Positions 43,975-51,333 of a stretch of DNA of 64,000 bases are shown one piece after another. Numbering within the stretch: the first letter of the stretch is position 1; every line of letters starts with the position of its first letter. This stretch comes from Actinokineospora auranticolor (GTDB lineage Bacteria; Actinomycetota; Actinomycetes; Mycobacteriales; Pseudonocardiaceae). A program made the position numbers and the translations under genes. The stretch covers positions 1 through 64,000 of the forward strand of contig NZ_PTIX01000004.1 in NCBI RefSeq assembly GCF_002934265.1. Reading direction: 5' to 3'. The notes beneath the pieces are model-generated. The model did no database searches. It worked only from the letters and a program-made list of their open reading frames with translations, and was not told where the DNA came from.

Positions 43975-45062
43975 TCGAGGTCGGGTCGCGGTGCGGCGGG
44001 CAGCCGCACCGCGACCCGGAGCCCCCCGGTGGGCCGGGGGGTGAGGGTCAGCGTCCCGTCGTGGGCGCAGGTGATGCTCTTGACGATCGCCAGGCCGAGG
44101 CCGAAACCCGCCTGGTCGCTGTGGATCCGCTCGGTGCCGCGCTGGAACGGCTCGGTGAGCGTCGAGACCAGCTCCGCGGCAAGCGGTTCCCCCGTGTTCT
44201 CGACGACGAGCACCGCGCTCGCCGGGTGGACGCTGGTCGTGACCCACACCTTGCCCTCCGGCAGGTTGTGCGCGATGGCGTTGTGCACGAGGTTCGTGGT
44301 CAGCTGCAGCAGGAGCGCGGACGATCCCTCCGCGGGGCAGATGTCGCCGCGGGTCGCGATCGTGAGCCCGCGCCGTTCCGCAAGGGGGAGCAGGGTTTCG
44401 GTGGCCTCTTCCGCCAGCAGCGACAGGTCGACCGGTTCCCGGCTGAAGGTCCGCTGCTCGGCGCGGCTGAGCATGAGCAGCGCCTCGGTCAGCTCGATCG
44501 CCCTCGCGTTGACCAGGGCGAGGCGCGCGACGAGTTCGTCGGTGTCCCGGTCCGGGTCGTCGCGCGCCACCTCCAGCAGCGTCTGCGTGATCGACAGCGG
44601 GGTGCGCAGCTCGTGGGAGGCGTTCGCGGCGAAGCGGCGCTGCTCGGCGACGTGCGCCTCGAGCCGCGCCAGCATGGTGTCGAAGGCGTCGGCGAGCTCG
44701 CGGAACTCGTCCTTGCGGCCCTCCAACCGGATCCGGTGCGACAGCGACGCGTTCGCCGCCTTGCGCGCGGCGTCGGTGACCCGGGTCAGCGGCGCGAGCA
44801 TGCGGCCCGCCAGGAGCCACCCGCCGAGGAAGCCGAACACCAGCAGCAGCCCCAGCACGACGGCCGCGGTCGGGGCGAAGGCGCGGATCAGCGCCCGGCC
44901 GGGCGGCGCGATCACCACCGGCCGCGGCAGGGGGACCGCGCGCTGGTAGCCGAGCAGGAACACGCCGACGGCGGCGAGCAGCAGCGTGCCCGCGACCATC
45001 AGGAAACCGACGTAGCTGAGGGTGAGTTTGAGCCGGGCGCTCAGACCGCGCGCCCTATCCAC
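43971..45062 (-). CDS. vanS: Sensor histidine kinase VanS
   Basis: A 363-residue kinase: transmembrane helix 1 (about 13-36), a short external loop of roughly 25 residues (GYQRAVPLPRPVVIAPPGRA), helix 2 (about 60-82), HAMP, HisKA with the acceptor in ANASHELRTPLSITQTLLEV, and HATPase with LVHNAIAHNLPEG and GFGLGLAIVKS. The short loop is like actinomycete VanS proteins thought to sense the antibiotic or its lipid II complex. GTG 45062 overlaps the vanR stop by eight bases. It controls vanHAX through VanR. Confidence 0.93.
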   Translation of the reverse strand: MDRARGLSARLKLTLSYVGFLMVAGTLLLAAVGVFLLGYQRAVPLPRPVVIAPPGRALIRAFAPTAAVVLGLLLVFGFLGGWLLAGRMLAPLTRVTDAARKAANASLSHRIRLEGRKDEFRELADAFDTMLARLEAHVAEQRRFAANASHELRTPLSITQTLLEVARDDPDRDTDELVARLALVNARAIELTEALLMLSRAEQRTFSREPVDLSLLAEEATETLLPLAERRGLTIATRGDICPAEGSSALLLQLTTNLVHNAIAHNLPEGKVWVTTSVHPASAVLVVENTGEPLAAELVSTLTEPFQRGTERIHSDQAGFGLGLAIVKSITCAHDGTLTLTPRPTGGLRVAVRLPAAPRPDLD

Positions 45063-45744
45063 GGTCCTCGCCCGCGGCGCTCGGCGCCGTGTCGATGCGG
45101 TAGCCGACACCCGCCACGGTCGCGATGACCCAGGGCTCGCCGAGCCGCTTGCGCAGCGCCGAGACGGTGATGCGCACGGCGTTGGTGAACGGGTCGGCGT
45201 TCTCGTCCCACGCCCGCTCCAGCAGCTCCTCGGCGCTGACGACGCCGCCGTCGGCGTCGACGAGCACCTCGAGCACCGCGAACTGCTTGCGGGTCAGCGC
45301 GATGTACCGGCCGTCCCGGTAGACCTCGCGGCGGAACGAGTCCAGCCGCAGCCCCGCGATCTCCCGCACCGGTGGCCGGTTGCGGGCGCGCCTGCGGTCG
45401 AGCGCGCGCAACCGGAGCACGAGTTCGCGCAGCTCGAAGGGTTTGGTGAGGTAGTCGTCCGCGCCGAGCTCGAACCCGGAGACCTTGTCGTCGAGGCGGT
45501 CGGCCGCGGTGAGCATGAGGATCGGCATGCCGGTGTCGCGGGCGACGATGTGCGCGGCGATCTCGTCGCCGGAGGGGCCGGGGATGTCGCGGTCGAGCAC
45601 GGCGATGTCGTAGGCGTTGACGCCCAACATCTCCAGCGCGGTGTCGCCGTCGCCCGCCACGTCCGCCGCGATCGCCGCCAGCCGCAGGCCGTCGCGGATG
45701 GCCTGGGCCAGATAGGGTTCGTCCTCGACGATCAGCACGCGCAT
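45055..45744 (-). CDS. vanR: Response regulator VanR (OmpR type)
   Basis: A 229-residue regulator: receiver MRVLIVEDEPYLAQAIRDGL with acceptor Asp in AYDIAVLDRDIPGPSGDE (about residue 51) and Lys in ADDYLTKPFELREL; then an OmpR-type winged helix (YIALTRKQFAVLEVLVDADG, VRITVSALRKRLG). ATG 45744 begins the receiver exactly. The probable VanR operator at 45768-45798 lies 24 bp upstream of this start, so VanR may also control itself. vanS follows with overlap. Confidence 0.95.
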   Translation of the reverse strand: MRVLIVEDEPYLAQAIRDGLRLAAIAADVAGDGDTALEMLGVNAYDIAVLDRDIPGPSGDEIAAHIVARDTGMPILMLTAADRLDDKVSGFELGADDYLTKPFELRELVLRLRALDRRRARNRPPVREIAGLRLDSFRREVYRDGRYIALTRKQFAVLEVLVDADGGVVSAEELLERAWDENADPFTNAVRITVSALRKRLGEPWVIATVAGVGYRIDTAPSAAGEDRG

Positions 45745-45767
45745 GGACCGGCGCTCCGAGCAGGCGG

Positions 45768-45825
45768 CATATCGCCAGCGTATCGAAAACCGCATACGCG
45801 TCCGCAACACCGCGTGGTCTTGACT
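45768..45825 (+). promoter_or_regulatory. vanY promoter with probable VanR operator
   Basis: A 31-bp motif (45768-45798) aligned without gaps to that before vanH. From the end of the motif to the start codon there are 34 bases in both places, and TTGACT (45820-45825) occupies the position of the vanH TATACT. The motif also contains GCGTAT-N10-ATACGC. It lies between vanR (leftward) and vanY (rightward) and may control both. Confidence 0.65.
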
Positions 45826-45832
45826 CCGGCGG

Positions 45833-46318
45833 GTGACCGACAGCGAGACCGCGCCCAGCCCCGTCTTCGGCCCGGCCGACGGCGCCGTCCCCCACGGCGC
45901 CTCGGTCTTCGACGACGAGGTCGCGGGCGTGGTCAACCTGGACCCGGCCCTGCTCGCCGCGCTGCGCGGGGCCGCGACCGCCGCCGCCCGGGACGGTGTG
46001 GTGCTGCGGGTCAACAGCGGCTGGCGGTCCCCGGCGTACCAGGAGCACCTGCGCCGCGGCGCGGTGGCGCGGTACGGCTCCGAGGAGGAGGCGGCCCGGT
46101 GGGTGGCCACGCCGGAGAAGTCCATTCACGTGGCGGGGCACGCGGTCGACGTCGGTCCGCCCCCGTCCGCCGCGTGGTTGTCCGCGCACGGCGCCGAGTT
46201 CGGGCTGTGCCAGGTCTACCGCAACGAGCCGTGGCACTACGAACTGCGCCCCGAGGCGGTCGAGCACGGGTGCCCGCCGATGCTCGCCGACCCCTCGGAA
46301 GACCCGAGGCTGCGGTGA
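45833..46318 (+). CDS. vanY: VanY-type D-Ala-D-Ala carboxypeptidase (no export signal visible)
   Basis: A 161-residue M15 peptidase. The motifs are VNSGWRSPAYQEHLR, KSIHVAGHAVDVGP (zinc His and Asp) and EPWHYELRPE (catalytic Glu and zinc His). It should remove the last D-Ala from pentapeptide precursors, adding to resistance. The N-terminus (VTDSETAPSPVFGPADGAVP) has no signal peptide or membrane helix, unlike several membrane-bound VanY proteins. GTG 45833 is supported by the promoter geometry shared with vanH. The gene lies between vanRS and the StrR-type regulator, as I recall for balhimycin-type clusters. Confidence 0.88.
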   Translation: MTDSETAPSPVFGPADGAVPHGASVFDDEVAGVVNLDPALLAALRGAATAAARDGVVLRVNSGWRSPAYQEHLRRGAVARYGSEEEAARWVATPEKSIHVAGHAVDVGPPPSAAWLSAHGAEFGLCQVYRNEPWHYELRPEAVEHGCPPMLADPSEDPRLR

Positions 46319-47071
46319 CCCCCGCACCGGCCGGTTCGCGCGTGGCGAACACGCGGTTCGAGTGCGTGGCCGGGACGCTACCGGGGAATGAAGCGATCGC
46401 CGCGCCGCGTCGTGGCGGTCACCACGTCTGGCGATACACCTGGTTCGGACAGCCCAATGTCAGCGGCCCGCGACCGGCCGGGTACCTTAGCCGGCGCCTT
46501 CGAATGATCAAGACCTGCGATCGGTCTAATTGAACCCGCGAACAGCCTAATTGGATTCATCCGGCGCGTGCGGATTTTGGTGCGCGGCAGTATACTAATG
46601 CAAAACCCGATAGTCAACGGCATTTGTGAACATACGAATGCGATAGTCAGTGACAACCTGTCCGGGGTGTCGTTTTGTTTGGCAATTGCCGCATGACGAT
46701 CGGTCATGCCATGCTGACGCCGTGTGCACTCGCCGGGGACCGATGGGGCGCGACCTCCGCGTCCGACCACGGGGCTACCGCAGTTCCCCGTCCGGCGGCA
46801 CCGCTGACCCGACCGGCGCCGGGCGCGTGCGGTCGGCCCGGTACCGACCAGGTCGGCCACACCGGGCATCGGCCCTTGTCGGGCTGAGATAGCGGTCCGC
46901 GCACACGGCCTGCCAGAGGTGTTCGAGGGGATCCCCAGCGTCGAGGACCCCGGGGCGGGCGCGGGCGGGGCACGGCGTCCAACCACCGAGGCTGAGCGGT
47001 TGGACGACGCGCTCCCAGGCTGTACCGAAAAAACGAAAACGTTGACGTAGACGAGATCCAATGGGGGCTAG
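46319..47071. other. 750-bp intergenic region before the pathway activator, partly AT-rich
   Basis: No gene is supported. The part from about 46500 to 46700 is clearly less GC-rich than its surroundings and holds TATACT (about 46590) and two direct copies of GATAGTCA (46609-46616 and 46642-46649, 33 bp apart). A StrR-type box lies at 46977-47005. The region probably carries the promoter(s) of the activator gene. Confidence 0.55.
46977..47005. promoter_or_regulatory. StrR/Bbr-type operator before the activator gene
   Basis: GTCCAACC (46977-46984), 13 bases, GGTTGGAC (46998-47005): a perfect 8-bp inverted repeat that reads GTCCAA-N17-TTGGAC. This is the form I recall for binding sites of StrR-type glycopeptide regulators (Bbr, Tei15*). 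It is 66 bp before the activator start and suggests autoregulation. Confidence 0.75.
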
Positions 47072-48070
47072 GTGGATCCGACGAGAGTTGACATATTCGC
47101 TCTCCCGGCCGTCGAAATCGAGCTGTCCCGGCTGTCGTCCGTGTGCTCGCCAAGAACCTCGGGTGAGGACCCGGAGCACGTCGAGACGCTGTTGTTGGCA
47201 GAAGGGGAGCTTCCGCCCATTCTGGTACACCGACCGACGATGCGGGTGGTCGACGGCCTGCACCGGTTGAAGGTGGCACGGGTACGCGGAGACCGGACAA
47301 TCGCGGCGCGGTTCGTGGACGGCACCGAATCCGACGCGTTCGTCCTGGCCGTCGAGGCGAACATCCGGCACGGTCTGCCGCTTTCGCTCGCCGACCGCAA
47401 GCGCGCGGCGGCCCAGATCATGGGGACGCACCCGCAGTGGTCCGACCGGCGGGTGGCGTCGGCGACCGGCATCTCCGCGGGCACCGTGGCCGACCTGCGC
47501 AGGCGCGGCGGGGAAGGCGGCAACGAGGCCAGGATCGGGCGGGACGGCCGGATCCGGCCCGTGGACAGCACGGAGCGCCGCAAGCAGGCCGCCGACCTGA
47601 TCCGCAGCGACCCGGGGCTGTCCCTGCGCCAGGTCGCCAAGCAGGTCGGCATCTCCCCGGAGACGGTCCGGGACGTGCGGGGCAGGCTGGAGCGCGGCGA
47701 GAGCCCGACCCCGGACGGGAACCGGGCGCTGCGGCCCAAACCGCACCCGCTGACCTGGCCGGAGCCGGACCTCGGCCGCGCCGTGGACCGGGAGCGCCTC
47801 GCGGTGCTGGAGCGGCTCAAGGCCGATCCCGCCCTGCGGCTCAACGAGGTCGGCCGGATCCTGCTGCGCATGCTCGCCATGCACTCCATGGACGGGCAGG
47901 AGTGGGAGCGGATCCTGCGCGGTGTGCCGCCGCACCTCTACGGCGTGGTCGCGGCGTTCGCCAGGGACCACGCCCGGGTGTGGGCGGGGTTCGCCGACCA
48001 CCTGGAGAACCGGGCGACCGACGTGTCGCACGACGAGCACGACCTGCGGGGAGTCTCCTCCCGGTCGTGA
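47072..48070 (+). CDS. StrR-type pathway-specific transcriptional activator
   Basis: A 332-residue ParB/StrR-like regulator as found in all glycopeptide clusters (Bbr, Tei15*). The N-terminal ParB-like domain has LPPILVHRPTMRVVDGLHRL and VEANIRHGLPLSLADRKRAA; a helix-turn-helix follows (SDRRVASATGISAGTVADLR) and a second similar one (LSLRQVAKQVGISPETVRDV). It should activate the biosynthetic genes. GTG 47072 is preceded by a G-rich ribosome site. A GTCCAA-N17-TTGGAC box upstream suggests it binds its own promoter. Confidence 0.93.
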   Translation: MDPTRVDIFALPAVEIELSRLSSVCSPRTSGEDPEHVETLLLAEGELPPILVHRPTMRVVDGLHRLKVARVRGDRTIAARFVDGTESDAFVLAVEANIRHGLPLSLADRKRAAAQIMGTHPQWSDRRVASATGISAGTVADLRRRGGEGGNEARIGRDGRIRPVDSTERRKQAADLIRSDPGLSLRQVAKQVGISPETVRDVRGRLERGESPTPDGNRALRPKPHPLTWPEPDLGRAVDRERLAVLERLKADPALRLNEVGRILLRMLAMHSMDGQEWERILRGVPPHLYGVVAAFARDHARVWAGFADHLENRATDVSHDEHDLRGVSSRS

Positions 48071-48357
48071 TCGGGGACGCCCCGGTGGGGCGGTGGCCCG
48101 GGGTGTGCCGACGGGCTGACGGCACACGGGACGGGTGATCACGCGGCGGCGAACCGGGCCGCGGCAAGCGAATACGGGCAGCGCGCGGTGTGGCCGGGCT
48201 TCGACGACGAGGCCGGTCCCACCCCGCGCGGTCGTGCCGTGCCCGCACTCCGCGGCGCGGCGGTGCCGTGCTCCGTGCTGCCTGCCCTGCCGACATTCTC
48301 GACGTTCTCGACGTGGTCCGGGCGCGGGCGCTCGGCGATCGGTCTCCGGACTTCGCA

Positions 48358-48395
48358 GGTGTCCAAGCCCGAGGTTGGACACCGTCCAAGTGGAC
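48358..48395. promoter_or_regulatory. Cluster of GTCCAA/TTGGAC half-sites before prephenate dehydrogenase
   Basis: GGTGTCCAA (48358-48366) and TTGGACACC (48375-48383) form a perfect 9-bp inverted repeat with eight bases between. It is followed at once by GTCCAAGTGGAC. The half-sites equal those of the StrR-type box, but the spacing differs from N17. It lies about 15-50 bp before the start of the next gene. Confidence 0.55.
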
Positions 48396-48409
48396 GGCAG
48401 GGAGTAGCG

Positions 48410-49258
48410 GTGGACATCGGGAAGGCGCTCGTCGTGGGCACCGGGTTGATCGGGACCTCGGTCGCGTTGGCCCTCCGCGAGCGCGGGGTGGCGGTGTACC
48501 TGGCCGACGTCGACGCGCACGCCGTGCGGGTGGCCGGGGAACTCGGCGCCGGGCTGCGCTGGTCCGGTCAGGGAGTGGACCTGGCGGTGATCGCCGTGCC
48601 GCCGCACGCCGTGGCGGCACGGCTGGCCGAGTTGCAGCGGCGGGGCGCCGCGCGCGCGTACACCGACGTGGCCAGCGTCAAGGCGGGCCCGGTGGCCGAC
48701 GCGCGACGGCTCGGGTGCGACCTCGTCTCTTACGTACCAGGGCATCCGCTGGCGGGCCGTGAGGTGTCCGGCCCGGCGGCGGGCCGCGCGGACCTGTTCG
48801 CCGGTCGCCCCTGGGCGCTGTGCCCCGGCCCCGAGGCGGGCGCGGACGCCTTGGACCTGGCGCGGGAACTGGTGTCGCTGTGCGGCGCTGAGGCCGTGAC
48901 CGTGGACGCGGGCGCGCACGACTCGGCGGTGGCCCTGGTGTCGCACGCCCCGCACGTGGTGGCGTCGGCGGTGGCGGCGAGCCTGGCGGGTGGCGACGAC
49001 ACCGCGCTCGGCCTGGCGGGGCAGGGATTGCGGGACGTGACGCGGATCGCGGCCGGGGACCCGGTGCTGTGGCGGTCGATCCTCGCGGGCAACACCCTGC
49101 CGGTGGCCGGGGTGCTGGAGCGGGTCGCGGCCGACCTCACCGCCGCGGCCGCGGCGCTGCGGTCCGGTGACCTGGATACCGTGGCGGACCTGCTGGGTCG
49201 GGGCGTGCGCGGTCACGGTCGGATCCCCGGTGCGCGCGGTCGAGTCCTGAGCGGGTAA
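48410..49258 (+). CDS. Prephenate dehydrogenase (precursor supply for Hpg/Tyr)
   Basis: A 282-residue enzyme with the NAD loop ALVVGTGLIGTSVALALRER and the conserved YVPGHPLAGREVSGPAAGRA, with later LVSHAPHVVASAVA and LRDVTRIAAGDP, typical of the TyrA family. It oxidises prephenate to 4-hydroxyphenylpyruvate, the precursor of tyrosine, beta-hydroxytyrosine and hydroxyphenylglycine in the glycopeptide. GTG 48410 was chosen since the family sequence starts there and GGGAG lies upstream; the longer open frame before it looks non-coding. Glycopeptide clusters often carry such an extra copy at this place. Confidence 0.93.
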   Translation: MDIGKALVVGTGLIGTSVALALRERGVAVYLADVDAHAVRVAGELGAGLRWSGQGVDLAVIAVPPHAVAARLAELQRRGAARAYTDVASVKAGPVADARRLGCDLVSYVPGHPLAGREVSGPAAGRADLFAGRPWALCPGPEAGADALDLARELVSLCGAEAVTVDAGAHDSAVALVSHAPHVVASAVAASLAGGDDTALGLAGQGLRDVTRIAAGDPVLWRSILAGNTLPVAGVLERVAADLTAAAAALRSGDLDTVADLLGRGVRGHGRIPGARGRVLSG

Positions 49259-49294
49259 GGGAATCGCCGCGGGCGGCCGGTGCGCGGGGTCCGC

Positions 49295-49322
49295 GTCCAA
49301 GTGCCGAAATGCTCGCTTGGAC
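49295..49322. promoter_or_regulatory. StrR-type box-like inverted repeat before the exporter gene
   Basis: GTCCAAG (49295-49301), 14 bases, CTTGGAC (49316-49322): perfect 7-bp arms that read GTCCAA-N16-TTGGAC, one base shorter than the box before the activator. It is 70 bp before the exporter start. In balhimycin the homologous exporter promoter is reported to be a target of Bbr. Confidence 0.6.
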
Positions 49323-49392
49323 CAACTCGTGGACACCGACTCGATTCAGCACGATTGGGTTCGCCGACTTCGCGTGTGAGAGGGATGCCCGC

Positions 49393-51333
49393 ATGGACGT
49401 GGTGTTGCGCTTCGGGGCACCGAACAAGACTGACGACGACCCCGACCCCTGGTCGACCGAGGTCCGCCGGGGGACGGTGCGCCGGGTGCTCGCCTACTTC
49501 CGGCCGCACCTCGGGAAAGTGGCGCTGTTCGTGCTCGTCGCCGTGCTGGAGTCCGCCGTCGTCATCGCGACTCCGTTGGCGCTCAAGGAACTCATCGACG
49601 GGGGCATCCTCAAGGACGACCTGGGCCTCGTGGTCTGGATGGCCTGCCTGGCCGCCGGGTTGGCCGTGGTGGGCGCGGGGTTGACGCTGGTGTCGGCCTA
49701 CATCGCCGGGTGGATCGGCGAGGGGGTCGGCTACGACCTGCGGGTGCAGTCCCTCGACCACGTCCGGCGGCTGCCGATCGCGTTCTTCACCCGCACCCAG
49801 ACCGGGGTGCTGGTCGGCAGGCTGCACACCGAGCTGATCATGGCCCAGCAGGCGTTCAGCCACCTGCTGATGGCGGCCACCAGCGCGCTCACGGTGGTGC
49901 TGGTGCTGGTCGAGCTGGTCTACCTGTCCTGGCTCGTCGCCGCCGTCACGGCCGTGCTGATCCCGGTGTTCCTCGTGCCGTGGGTCTACGTGGGACGGTT
50001 GATCCAGCGGCGCACCACCCTGCAGATGGACGCGAACGCGGGCCTCGCGGGCGTGCTCCAGGAGCGGTTCAACGTGCAGGGGGCCATGCTCGCCAAGCTC
50101 TACGGCCGCCCCGACGAGGAGGTGGCCGAGTACCGGGACCGGGCCGGGGTGATCCGCCGGATCGGCGTGAGCCTGTCGGTGTGGGGTCGGATGGCCTTCG
50201 TCATCATGGGGTTGATGGCCTCGCTGGCCACCGCGCTGGTCTACGGGATCGGCGGCGAACTGGTGCTCGCCGGTGCGTTGCAGCTGGGCACCCTGGTCGC
50301 CATCGCCACCCTGCTCGGGCGGCTGTTCGGGCCGATCACCCAGTTGTCGGGGTTGCAGGAGACCGCGCAGACCGTGGTGGTGAGCTTCTCCCGGATCTTC
50401 GAACTGCTCGACCTCAAGCCGCTGATCGAGGAGCGCCCGGACGCGGTCGCGCTGGAGCGGGGCGTGGCGCCGGACATCGAGTTCGACGACGTGTCGTTCC
50501 GCTACCCCACCGCGGACGAGGTGTCGCTGGCGTCGCTGGAACACGTGCGGGCCGGGCGCGGCACCGAGGAGATCCCGGTGGAAGTCCTGCGCGGCGTCGG
50601 TTTCCGCGTTCCGGCGGGCACGCTCACCGCGCTCGTCGGACCGTCCGGCGCGGGCAAGAGCACCCTCACCCACCTGGTGTCGCGGCTCTACGACCCGGTT
50701 TCCGGTGTCATCCGCGTCGGCGGGCACGACCTGCGGGACCTCAGCTTCGCGTCGCTGCGCGACACGGTCGGGGTGGTCAGCCAGGACGCCTACCTGTTCC
50801 ACGACACCATCCGGGAGAACCTGCTCTACGCGCGTCCCACCGCCACCGAGGACGAGCTGGTCGAGGCGTGCAAGGGCGCGCAGATCTGGGACCTGATCGA
50901 GTCCCTGCCGCGCGGGTTCGACACCATCGCGGGCGACCGCGGCTACCGCCTGTCGGGCGGGGAGAAGCAGCGGCTGGCCATCGCCCGGCTGCTGCTGAAG
51001 GCGCCGTCGGTCGTCGTGCTCGACGAGGCGACCGCGCACCTGGACTCCGAGTCGGAGGCGGCCGTCCAGCGGGCGCTCAAGACCGCGCTGCGCAGCCGCA
51101 CCTCGCTGGTGATCGCCCACCGGTTGTCCACGATCCGCGAGGCCGACCAGATCCTGGTGATCGAGGGCGGCGGTGTGCGGGAGCGCGGGACGCACGACGA
51201 GCTGCTGGCCGCGGGCGGCCTCTACGCGGAGCTGTACCGCACGCAGTTCGCCCGGTCGGAGAGCAACGGTTCCCCGCCGGACGGCAACGGTTCCGCGCCG
51301 GTGCGCCAGGTGGTCCGCGAGGGCGGGCGATGA
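49393..51333 (+). CDS. ABC-type glycopeptide exporter (fused membrane and ATPase domains)
   Basis: A 646-residue half transporter. Six transmembrane helices occupy about residues 35-330; the ATPase domain has Walker [15 protein letters not shown] (about 415), the signature [16 protein letters not shown], Walker [13 protein letters not shown] and the switch histidine in VIAHRLSTI. It should work as a dimer to export the glycopeptide, as proposed for Tba in balhimycin. ATG 49393 follows a GAGAGGG ribosome site; the open frame extends further upstream without family sequence. The NRPS start overlaps its stop (ATGA). Confidence 0.93.
   Translation: MDVVLRFGAPNKTDDDPDPWSTEVRRGTVRRVLAYFRPHLGKVALFVLVAVLESAVVIATPLALKELIDGGILKDDLGLVVWMACLAAGLAVVGAGLTLVSAYIAGWIGEGVGYDLRVQSLDHVRRLPIAFFTRTQTGVLVGRLHTELIMAQQAFSHLLMAATSALTVVLVLVELVYLSWLVAAVTAVLIPVFLVPWVYVGRLIQRRTTLQMDANAGLAGVLQERFNVQGAMLAKLYGRPDEEVAEYRDRAGVIRRIGVSLSVWGRMAFVIMGLMASLATALVYGIGGELVLAGALQLGTLVAIATLLGRLFGPITQLSGLQETAQTVVVSFSRIFELLDLKPLIEERPDAVALERGVAPDIEFDDVSFRYPTADEVSLASLEHVRAGRGTEEIPVEVLRGVGFRVPAGTLTALVGPSGAGKSTLTHLVSRLYDPVSGVIRVGGHDLRDLSFASLRDTVGVVSQDAYLFHDTIRENLLYARPTATEDELVEACKGAQIWDLIESLPRGFDTIAGDRGYRLSGGEKQRLAIARLLLKAPSVVVLDEATAHLDSESEAAVQRALKTALRSRTSLVIAHRLSTIREADQILVIEGGGVRERGTHDELLAAGGLYAELYRTQFARSESNGSPPDGNGSAPVRQVVREGGR

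Noticed and set aside
46921-46946. GTTCGA ... TCGAGG as a classical StrR box
   Set aside because: The right half does not fit and the spacing is wrong; the perfect box is at 46977-47005.
46378-47061. 227-codon leftward open frame before the activator gene
   Set aside because: It covers the AT-rich control region and the StrR-type box and shows no family features.
48188-48409. N-terminal extension of prephenate dehydrogenase
   Set aside because: The extension looks non-coding, covers the half-site array, and the family sequence begins at GTG 48410.
49710-51329. Upstream extension of the first NRPS reading frame
   Set aside because: The frame is open but runs inside the exporter gene in another phase and has no NRPS sequence; the real start is ATG 51330.
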